Source: a bacterium (GTDB lineage: Bacteria; UBP15; UBA6099; DSWB01). Taken from it: a stretch of 10,896 nucleotides of DNA. The stretch is from NCBI GenBank assembly GCA_020061125.1, contig JAGUYV010000478.1, positions 1 through 10,896 of the forward strand. Direction: 5' to 3'. Positions 5,922 to 10,896 of the stretch are shown one piece after another. The notes below the pieces were generated by a model. That model saw nothing but the letters and a program-made list of their open reading frames with translations. It made no database searches and was not told the DNA's origin. Positions within the stretch are counted from its first letter, which is position 1; the number at the start of each line of letters is the position of its first letter. A program made the position numbers and the translations under genes.

Positions 5922-6230
5922 ATGGAAATTACAAACATTCCAAAACTTCCGGCCCAAAAGGCAGAGGAATCGCAAAAGGTTAACCGCGTTCCTCCCAAAG
6001 CGGGCAGCAACGCCTACGCCGCCAGCAAAGCCGCGGACCAGGCAGACATTTCGCCAAAGGCCCGGCAACTGCTCCAATTGCGGGAATCTTACCGCAAACT
6101 CGACGACGCCAAAGAGGAAAAAGTCGAGGCCCACAAGCTGGAGGAAAAGCTGGAGCAAGGTGTGACCAAGCTCTCTTCGGAGGAAATCGTGAGCAGCATC
6201 CTTCACGGGACGCTGTTCGAGGTCGTCTAA
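5922..6230 (+). CDS. flgM: FlgM-like anti-sigma-28 factor
   Basis: FlgM binds sigma-28 (FliA) and holds late flagellar genes off until the hook is complete and FlgM is exported. The 102-residue product has the right size and pattern. Its N-terminus is low-complexity, polar, probably disordered (about 1-40, rich in Ala, Lys, Gln). It is followed by ADISPKARQLLQLRES (41-56), like the family's V-x-I-S-x-x-A-x-x-L. Then EEKVEAHKLEEKLEQG (65-80) and SSEEIVSSIL (85-94) match the sigma-binding segment (R/E-x-x-K-V-E-A-L-K-x-x-I-x-x-G ... D-x-x-x-I-A-x-x-L-L). The key support is the near-perfect sigma-28 promoter in front, the expected autoregulated class 3 control. ATG 5922 is preferred over GTG 5913 because AAGG (5909-5912) is 9 nt upstream. 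The protein is divergent, so other small helical export substrates are possible. The gene is monocistronic, ending in an intrinsic terminator. Confidence 0.75.
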   Translation: MEITNIPKLPAQKAEESQKVNRVPPKAGSNAYAASKAADQADISPKARQLLQLRESYRKLDDAKEEKVEAHKLEEKLEQGVTKLSSEEIVSSILHGTLFEVV

Positions 6231-6261
6231 CCTTTTCGCCTCGTTGGGTCAAAACTTAAGC

Positions 6262-6298
6262 AAACCCTATACCTTGGTTAGGGTTTTTTGCGTTTTTT
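6262..6298 (+). terminator. Intrinsic terminator after the flgM-like gene
   Basis: AAACCCTA (6262-6269) and TAGGGTTT (6279-6286) form a perfect 8-bp stem with a 9-nt loop, running into a T-tract (6284-6289) and a second T run (6293-6299). It lies 31 nt past the stop codon. Confidence 0.88.
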
Positions 6299-6370
6299 TC
6301 AGGTTCAATAGCAATTAATTGTAATCAATAAGGCATTATAGTTCGTTGTCTGATGTGCGGAAAATTCAGG

Positions 6371-6408
6371 TTCGTGAATGAACACGAATTAAAATGAATC
6401 TCCACGAA
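6371..6408. repeat. TTCGTG/CACGAA element
   Basis: TTCGTG (6371-6376) and CACGAA (6383-6388) are perfect inverted copies around a 6-nt centre, with another CACGAA at 6403-6408, 20 nt after the previous one. Alternating ATGAA/CACGAA words fill the interval. This resembles degenerate 'CACGAATgaaCACGAA' intergenic elements of environmental bacteria. Confidence 0.45.
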
Positions 6409-6485
6409 CAAGCATTTTCCCGCGCTCACGGTGGACTCCCCAGATATTTGTGTTTTTATTTTTGAGTTTTTGTGCGCTCTTCGGC

Positions 6486-6507
6486 GGCGGCGTTCGGCGA
6501 CGCCGCC
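6486..6507. repeat. Strong GC stem-loop in spacer
   Basis: GGCGGCGT (6486-6493) and ACGCCGCC (6500-6507) are perfect 8-bp inverted arms with a 6-nt loop TCGGCG. No T-tract on either side in either orientation, so it is not a standard intrinsic terminator. Confidence 0.55.
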
Positions 6508-6618
6508 TTGCACGCTTCGAGATTCACAGATACGATGGGTCTTTTTGCATCCACAGCTTGACCTTTTTGCGGTCTTTGCGGGTTTGCGGTTTCTGAATCA
6601 ATCGTATCAAAAAGCAGG

Positions 6619-6685
6619 GCGGAGGCGCAGAGTCGTGAGCGATTTTCTTTCACGGAGAACGCGGAGTTTACACGGAGACACGGAG
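6619..6685 (+). repeat. CGGAG-type degenerate array
   Basis: CGGAG cores occur at 6620-6624, 6653-6657, 6662-6666, 6673-6677 and 6681-6685, mostly as CACGGAGA or GCGGAG. Spacing is irregular (33, 9, 11 and 8 nt). It is the plus-strand counterpart of the arrays at 5718-5741 and 6790-6823. Confidence 0.55.
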
Positions 6686-6789
6686 CTTTTGTTGAGATCG
6701 CTCCTCTATGGGGTGCGCTCACAACGCCTTTAGCGCCTATGTCCACAGCCCCTTGTCCGTATCCTTTTCCATAGCCCTTTATTGATCTT

Positions 6790-6823
6790 CTCCGTGCCCT
6801 CTGTGTCCTCCGTGATCTCCGTG
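6790..6823 (-). repeat. Four units with exact 9-nt period (CTCCGTGNN)
   Basis: CTCCGTG, CTCTGTG, CTCCGTG and CTCCGTG start at 6790, 6799, 6808 and 6817, an exact 9-nt period with one substitution and variable two-base linkers. On the minus strand the unit is CACGGAG, inverted relative to the array at 6619-6685. Confidence 0.7.
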
Positions 6824-6869
6824 GTAATCCCTGTTTTGCCTTTGCTTTTGTCTTTGCCCTCGCTTTTCC

Positions 6870-6897
6870 CTGCACCCTGCCCGCTGCACCCTGCACC
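6870..6897 (+). repeat. Four tandem 7-nt units (CTGCACC)
   Basis: CTGCACC, CTGCCCG, CTGCACC, CTGCACC run without gaps and stop exactly at the base before the glycosidase stop codon (6898-6900, minus strand). The array is a possible site of slippage or expansion. Confidence 0.7.
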
Positions 6898-8265
6898 CTA
6901 CTCCATCCACTGATCGCCGAACACGCCGTCGAGCGCCTCGGGCGCGTATTCGCGGACAAGGTCTTCGGTGATGGCGTTCTCTGCGATGATGGCGGAGAAC
7001 AATTCGGCGCTGCGGCGCGGGCGGCGCGCCAGGGCCGGGTCCGTGTGGTCCACGGCCACGAGGCCGAACTGTTTGCAGAACCCTTCCTTCCACTCGAAGT
7101 TGTCCATGAAGGACCAGTGGAAATATCCGCGGATGTCCGCGCCGTCCTGTATGGCGCGGTGAAGCTGGCGCAGGTGCCACAGCAGGTAGCGCGGCCGCAC
7201 CTTGTCCGCGGAGTCGGCGATGCCGTTTTCCGTGATGTAGATGGGCTTGCGGAACCGGTTCCAGGTCTCCATGAGAATCTTGTGGAATCCGGGCGGGTAG
7301 ATCTGCCAGCCCATTTCGGTTTTTTCGATGCCGTCCGGCATAGTGGCGGTGTCCATCATGGCCATGTCTGTTTTGGAGGGGTCGAATTTGAGGGACATGC
7401 GGAAGTAGTAGTTCACGCCGCAGAAGTCGTAGCTGTTCTGGAGGTTGGGGATTTCGCGCGAGCCGAAGGGGAACTGCGCGCGGCCCGAGACCACGCTTTC
7501 GTCCCAGCCCACGAAGCTGCCGTGGCGGAACACGCGCGCGGCCACCTGCTCGGCCATTCCGGGCAGGCCGTCGGATCCCCAGGGTTCAATCCATTGATAG
7601 GCCTGCGCGATGCCGGCCAGGGGGCGTGTGCCGCCGGGCGCGGGCGGGGCTTTTCTGTGGATCAACTGATACGCGCGCGCATGGCACTCCAGGAGCCGGC
7701 CCGTGACTTCGCCGTAAAGCTTGAAGGATTTCTTCTCGGGCGGGAATTCACCGCCGAGATATCCGGCCAGCGAGGGAACCAGAGGCTCGTTGAGCGTGAC
7801 CCACCACTCGGGGTATTCGCCGAGTTCGTCCACGATCAGATCCACAAATTTCATGAACCGGTCCGCGGAGGCGGGGTTGGTCCATCCGCCCTTTGCCGCA
7901 AACCACAGGGGCAGCACCCAGTGGTAGAGCGTGAGGCAGATGCGTATGTTGCGGTCTTTGAGGGATTTAAGGATGGCGCGGTAGCGCTCGATGGCCTGCG
8001 CGTCGAAATGTCCGTCGCGCGGCTCGACCTTGGCCCACTCCACGCCCAGGCGGAACGCCGGGTATCCGAGCGTGTTCATGAGCGCGTGGTCTTCGTCGTA
8101 TTTGTTCCAGTAATCCATGCAGCGGCCCGAGACCGTGCCGTCGTGGATCTTGCCTTCGTGCTCGAAGACCCACCAGTCGGACGCGCTGTTGTGGCCCTCG
8201 ATCTGGTGTCCGGCCGTGGCCGTGCCCCACACGAAATTTTTCGGGAATTCGAGTCTGTCGCCCAT
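6898..8265 (-). CDS. Glycoside hydrolase family 1 (beta-glucosidase/beta-glycosidase)
   Basis: GH1 enzymes are retaining (beta/alpha)8-barrel glycosidases releasing terminal beta-linked sugars. The 455-residue product has the usual GH1 length and no signal peptide, so it is probably cytoplasmic. Landmarks: FPKNFVWGTATAGHQIEG (7-24) with substrate-contact Gln21; YPAFRLGVEWAKVEP (68-82), the usual F-R-x-S/G-x-x-W; TLNEP (157-161), giving acid/base Glu160; FCGVNYY (281-287); YITENG (343-348), giving nucleophile Glu346; and YFHWSFMDNFEWKEGF (381-396), the aglycone-side loop. Both catalytic Glu are present. The family's HWDLP reads HWVLP (115-119), so the usual Asp is Val. Sugar specificity cannot be told. 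GCGGAGG lies 8 nt upstream of the ATG at 8265. The gene follows the flippase-like gene after 63 nt on the same strand, so co-transcription is likely; a weak internal promoter (TTGAAA at 8332-8327, TAAAGT at 8308-8303) is possible. Confidence 0.95.
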   Translation of the reverse strand: MGDRLEFPKNFVWGTATAGHQIEGHNSASDWWVFEHEGKIHDGTVSGRCMDYWNKYDEDHALMNTLGYPAFRLGVEWAKVEPRDGHFDAQAIERYRAILKSLKDRNIRICLTLYHWVLPLWFAAKGGWTNPASADRFMKFVDLIVDELGEYPEWWVTLNEPLVPSLAGYLGGEFPPEKKSFKLYGEVTGRLLECHARAYQLIHRKAPPAPGGTRPLAGIAQAYQWIEPWGSDGLPGMAEQVAARVFRHGSFVGWDESVVSGRAQFPFGSREIPNLQNSYDFCGVNYYFRMSLKFDPSKTDMAMMDTATMPDGIEKTEMGWQIYPPGFHKILMETWNRFRKPIYITENGIADSADKVRPRYLLWHLRQLHRAIQDGADIRGYFHWSFMDNFEWKEGFCKQFGLVAVDHTDPALARRPRRSAELFSAIIAENAITEDLVREYAPEALDGVFGDQWME

Positions 8266-8328
8266 GAGGCAAACCTCCGCGGAAAGAACGATATTTGGCT
8301 ACACTTTACGATGAAATGCGCCTGGTTT

Positions 8329-9912
8329 TCAAGCGGCCTGCGCGGCGGGACTCTTTTTGCGGCGGCGTTCGAGCAGGGCCAGGCCCGCGCCGAACACGGC
8401 CACCATCGCGCCCACGCCCGCGAACCACAGGGCCACGCCTCCGTCCGGCATGAACAGGGCCACGGGCACGGCCGCCAGGCACGCGCAGCACGCAGGCTCC
8501 AGCAGGGTCCACCACGGGAACAGCAGGTTGTAGCGGACGCGAAGCAGCAACAGGCTGCCAGCCGCGCCCAGCACCGGCGGAACCATGAAGCCCCACATGG
8601 CCGCATGCACCGTGCGGAACGCGAAGCTGGAGTACCCGATGCCCGCGATCAGGCCCATGAACACCAGGCCCATGACGGCGGCCGCGGCCGCGGGTTTCTT
8701 GAGTCCGATGAACAGGTGAACCAGCACGAACAGCAGGGCCACGCCCCCGCCGCCGATCACGGACAGCAGGGCCAGCGGGTGCATGACCGCGGCCGGAAAC
8801 TGCGGCCCGTTCATGAGCTGGATGATGCGCCCGCCGTACACCGCGAAGATCATGATGAAAACGGCCAGAACCGTGAAGCACTGCTGCAGCGCGCCGGTGT
8901 AGTATTCCTGCACCAGGTCGTGGCGGCCCTTGCCCTCGGCGTCGGACACCGCGGGCATGAGCGCGATGGCCACGCCCACAAGCAGCATGGTGGCCATGCC
9001 GAAAATGAGCGCGGTGCTGAAATATCCGATCTGGGCCAGGCACGCCTCGCGCGTGTCCCCGAACAGCATCCAGTACAGCCCCACGATGCGCACCAGCGGC
9101 GCGGCCAGGTTCTGCACCACGGCCAGGGCCACCATGGACACTGCGGCCAGGCCCCCGAATTTGAGGATTTTCACGAACAGGCCCTGCCGCCGCCGCAGGT
9201 CGTAGATTTCTCCCACGCTGGCGTGCCCGGTGCGCCGCACCATGAGCATGGCCGGAACCAGTCCGAACAACTGCCCCACGCCAAGCCCGGCCACGGCCGC
9301 CACGACCAGCCACCGGCTGTCCGGTCCCCACACCGCGCGCGCCGCCAGAATCAACGCCACGGATCCGATAAACTGCCCGATGGGAAACAGGAAATTGCCC
9401 ACGCTCACGAGGTCAATGCGCTGGAACCCGTTGAGCACGCTGTTCATGGCCCAGAACAGCATGCCCGCGCAGGCCGATGCCACCAGGGTCACGGCCATGG
9501 CGTAGGTGTAGAGGCTCATGGCGCCGAGCGCGAACGCCGCGCCGCCGCCCACGGCCGTGACACCCAGCGCAGCGATGCCGTTCAGCAACACCAGCCGGTT
9601 GCCGTCGCCGATGAACCGGCGGGATTCCTCCATGTCCAGATCCGCGTGCAGGGACACGAATGCGGTGATGGTCTGCGGCACGCCCAGGGCGATCACATTG
9701 CCCAGCACCCAGAACCAGCCCATCATGGGACCGAACAGGCCCATGAGTTCCGGCCCGAGAATGGTGGGCGTGAACGCCATCCACGCCACGGTGAACAGGC
9801 CCCCGGCGAGCAGCGTGCCCATGGCCAGAAGGCCCCCGGCCTTGAACCGGTCCTTCTTTTCTTCGTCCGTGCCGCCTTTGGAAAAAACAGACTCTTTTTT
9901 TGGTTTTGTCAT
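8329..9912 (-). CDS. MATE/MurJ-superfamily multi-pass membrane protein (polysaccharide flippase-like)
   Basis: The 527-residue product has a short charged cytoplasmic N-terminus (1-25, Lys/Glu/Asp-rich) and about 14 predicted membrane helices (roughly 26-48, 60-88, 107-130, 134-158, 170-194, 201-224, 250-275, 298-320, 343-365, 378-402, 409-430, 436-456, 472-488, 492-514). Size, helix number and details such as NSVLNGFQRIDLVSVGN (157-173) and MPAVSDAEGKGRHDLVQEYY (319-338) fit the MOP (MATE/Wzx/MurJ) exporters that flip lipid-linked sugars across the inner membrane. The second segment lies where the family has a P-x-x-S-x-x-x-G/A-x-G stretch. It is a distant member and substrate is unknown; O-antigen or exopolysaccharide transport is an inference. 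The frame stays open far upstream, but only the ATG at 9912 gives a plausible N-terminus, and an extended -10 box lies just before it. It is followed by the GH1 gene. Confidence 0.78.
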   Translation of the reverse strand: MTKPKKESVFSKGGTDEEKKDRFKAGGLLAMGTLLAGGLFTVAWMAFTPTILGPELMGLFGPMMGWFWVLGNVIALGVPQTITAFVSLHADLDMEESRRFIGDGNRLVLLNGIAALGVTAVGGGAAFALGAMSLYTYAMAVTLVASACAGMLFWAMNSVLNGFQRIDLVSVGNFLFPIGQFIGSVALILAARAVWGPDSRWLVVAAVAGLGVGQLFGLVPAMLMVRRTGHASVGEIYDLRRRQGLFVKILKFGGLAAVSMVALAVVQNLAAPLVRIVGLYWMLFGDTREACLAQIGYFSTALIFGMATMLLVGVAIALMPAVSDAEGKGRHDLVQEYYTGALQQCFTVLAVFIMIFAVYGGRIIQLMNGPQFPAAVMHPLALLSVIGGGGVALLFVLVHLFIGLKKPAAAAAVMGLVFMGLIAGIGYSSFAFRTVHAAMWGFMVPPVLGAAGSLLLLRVRYNLLFPWWTLLEPACCACLAAVPVALFMPDGGVALWFAGVGAMVAVFGAGLALLERRRKKSPAAQAA

Positions 9913-9919
9913 GAGCGAA

Positions 9920-9928
9920 AGTATACCA
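9920..9928 (-). promoter_or_regulatory. Extended -10 promoter of the flippase-like gene, likely leaderless message
   Basis: On the minus strand the sequence reads TGGTATACT: TATACT is the complement of 9920-9925, with a TG one base upstream (9928-9927). Seven bases separate the box from the ATG at 9912, so transcription should start at or within a base or two of the start codon. No Shine-Dalgarno is visible. There is no good -35, which an extended -10 tolerates. Confidence 0.45.
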
Positions 9929-9990
9929 CATTTCAAAAAGTTGCGGCATGCAGGGATTCTGGGTCCCGGCGCAATCCGCTCGCGCACCCT

Positions 9991-9999
9991 TGCTATAAT
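9991..9999 (+). promoter_or_regulatory. Extended -10 promoter of the secreted-protein gene
   Basis: TGCTATAAT at 9991-9999 is a perfect extended -10 element. No recognisable -35 at the expected 16-18 nt distance. The start near 10006 leaves a leader of about 18 nt containing GGAGG (10013-10017), 6 nt before the ATG at 10024. It is back to back with the promoter of the flippase-like gene. Confidence 0.6.
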
Positions 10000-10023
10000 A
10001 AGAAAACGGAACGGAGGGCCTCC

Positions 10024-10896
10024 ATGCGAAAAACCACATTGTCCGCAATGCTTCTCTTTATGCTGTGCGCCGCGCTGCGCGCTTCCGCTGCGCCCGTTCA
10101 CGACATCATGCCTGCGGACCTTGCGAAAAAATACGATCATTACATTGAGATATACAGGCTGCGGCACATGCACCAGGGCGGGACCGCCGAGGCCCTGCTC
10201 GACGAGCAGACCAAAACCGCGGTGCAGCAATACTGGGGCCTGGGCGACAGCCAGGGCTGGACCGGGCTGACCATGGCCGCATTCGCGTTTCAGGGACAAT
10301 GGGATCTGGTGCGCGCCAACCTCGGGTACTGGGACCTGTGCGAGGTGGAGCCGGGCCGCTACAAGCGCTGGCCCGAGATTCCCGCGGACTACGGACATGG
10401 CCAGACCAGCATTGACCAGTACGGGGAAATGCTCATGGGCCTGGCCTCTCTGGCCCTGGTTGCGCCCGGGGACCTCCAGCAGCAGGGCGCTCACATCACG
10501 GGCAACATGATCCGCTTCGGCAAAGCCAATGGCTGGATCATGGGCCAAGGCCCCTGGACAGACATCCGCAACATCCGGTTCCTGCTGCAACTGCTGGCGG
10601 AAAAATACGGGCTGGATGCGGACACTCTTGCGCCCGGAGAAACGCGGGACCAGGCGCGCGAAGAATTTCTTGCACAGTTCAAAAACGCATACCTCGTGCG
10701 CACCGGCAGCCCCAATTACTTCACGCTGAACCTCTACTTCGAGCGCATGTTCGTGGCCAAAATTCTTGCGCCGGACCTTCCGGGCCTTGACGCGGCCATC
10801 CGCGAATGGCACAAGGCCGTGAAGCGCGACGGCAACACCATGTTCGACTGGTTCCACGCGCGCGCCGCGGGCCGGGACACCGCGTTCGTGGCGGAC
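10024..10896 (+). CDS. Secreted protein of unknown function, 3' truncated by window end
   Basis: The frame is open for 291 codons to the right edge with no stop, so the gene continues outside. The first 22 residues (MRKTTLSAMLLFMLCAALRASA) are a typical Sec signal peptide with a likely cleavage after ASA at 22, so the product is exported. The mature part is rich in Trp, Tyr, Gly and Leu and looks mostly helical. Notable stretches are GYWDLCEVEPGRYKRWPEIP (101-120), YGHGQTSIDQYGEMLMGLAS (123-142) and GWIMGQGPWTDIRNIRFLLQ (170-189). Evenly spaced amphipathic helices with aromatic, Gly-rich turns recall the (alpha/alpha)6 toroid fold of several glycoside hydrolases and lyases. This is only an impression, as I recognise no catalytic signature. 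The start is well set by GGAGG 6 nt upstream and an extended -10 promoter. It is divergent from the flippase-GH1 pair, which suggests but does not prove a link to glycan metabolism. Confidence 0.75.
   Translation, partial: MRKTTLSAMLLFMLCAALRASAAPVHDIMPADLAKKYDHYIEIYRLRHMHQGGTAEALLDEQTKTAVQQYWGLGDSQGWTGLTMAAFAFQGQWDLVRANLGYWDLCEVEPGRYKRWPEIPADYGHGQTSIDQYGEMLMGLASLALVAPGDLQQQGAHITGNMIRFGKANGWIMGQGPWTDIRNIRFLLQLLAEKYGLDADTLAPGETRDQAREEFLAQFKNAYLVRTGSPNYFTLNLYFERMFVAKILAPDLPGLDAAIREWHKAVKRDGNTMFDWFHARAAGRDTAFVAD

Larger units (their letters stand above)
6299..6897. other. Non-coding spacer packed with short degenerate repeats
   Basis: About 600 nt between the flgM-like terminator and the 3' end of the glycosidase gene. 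From left to right it holds: a CACGAA-type element (6371-6408), a T-rich patch (about 6449-6475), a strong GC hairpin (6486-6507), an 8-bp inverted pair GATACGAT/ATCGTATC (6529-6536 with 6601-6608), CGGAG units (6619-6685) partly enclosed by a 7-bp inverted pair GAGCGAT/ATCGCTC (6637-6643 with 6697-6703), a 9-nt-period array (6790-6823), a loose CTTTGC/CTTTT-rich run (about 6837-6868), and a 7-nt-period array (6870-6897). Short open frames exist but look like translated repeats, with Arg-rich or low-complexity products, so I call no gene. Confidence 0.65.

Noticed and set aside
6431-6733. A 100-residue plus-strand open frame in the repeat-rich spacer
   Set aside because: It reads through the hairpin and CGGAG units, is Arg-rich without domain character, and has no Shine-Dalgarno.
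5718-6897. CRISPR array
   Set aside because: Repeat units are only 7-9 nt, directly adjacent or irregular, with no unique spacers of regular length and no cas genes nearby.
8306-9331. Minus-strand open frame of about 340 residues overlapping the flippase-like gene in another frame
   Set aside because: It is extremely Arg/Gly/His-rich, while the overlapping frame gives a coherent 14-helix membrane protein.
9913-10857. Upstream extension of the flippase-like reading frame by 315 codons
   Set aside because: The extension is soluble, low-complexity and antisense to the secreted-protein gene; the ATG at 9912 follows an extended -10 promoter and begins a typical short charged N-terminus.
1-10896. 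tRNA genes, insertion sequences or prophage in the spacers
   Set aside because: I found no T-arm (GGTTCGAATCC-like) signature, transposase motif or long terminal inverted repeat in any gap.

Overview
High-GC bacterial chromosome segment, with no mobile element, CRISPR array, tRNA or rRNA that I can see. The gene content (M50 protease, Trp-tRNA synthetase, ScpA/ScpB, MscL, Obg, FliN-like and FlgM-like flagellar proteins, a lipid-linked-sugar flippase type protein) suggests a flagellated Gram-negative-type bacterium. The order tRNA nucleotidyltransferase / M50 protease / trpS / scpA / scpB is one I associate with Desulfobacterota-like genomes. The short degenerate repeat arrays between genes (CGGAG-type units) are the kind often seen in environmental lineages such as the PVC group. 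I cannot fix the phylum from sequence alone.

Layout. 1-3519 (+): housekeeping block. It holds the 3' end of a tRNA CCA/A-adding enzyme, a site-2 protease, and then trpS-scpA-scpB with abutting or overlapping start and stop codons and a plausible sigma-70 type promoter in front of trpS. 3535-3969 (-): mscL, converging on scpB, with an extra C-terminal four-cysteine zinc-ribbon tail. 4074-6298 (+): a small block bracketed by two sigma-28 (FliA-type) promoters. The first drives a 97-residue stand-alone FliN-like SpoA protein, followed by an Obg-family protein whose G3, G4 and G5 motifs are degenerate. The second lies in an AT-rich island and drives a FlgM-like anti-sigma-28 protein followed by a clear intrinsic terminator.

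6299-6897: gene-free spacer made of several short tandem arrays of different period (7, 9 and about 8-20 nt) and a strong hairpin. 6898-9912 (-): a 14-TM MATE/MurJ-superfamily membrane protein, apparently expressed from an extended -10 promoter as a leaderless message, followed by a GH1 beta-glycosidase. 10024-end (+): a divergently transcribed secreted protein of unknown function that runs off the window.

The most interesting part is the sigma-28 block. An exact GCCGATAA -10 box with an exact 11-nt spacer occurs twice, in front of two genes that independently look flagellar, and a non-canonical Obg lies between them with no visible terminator separating it from the fliN-like gene.
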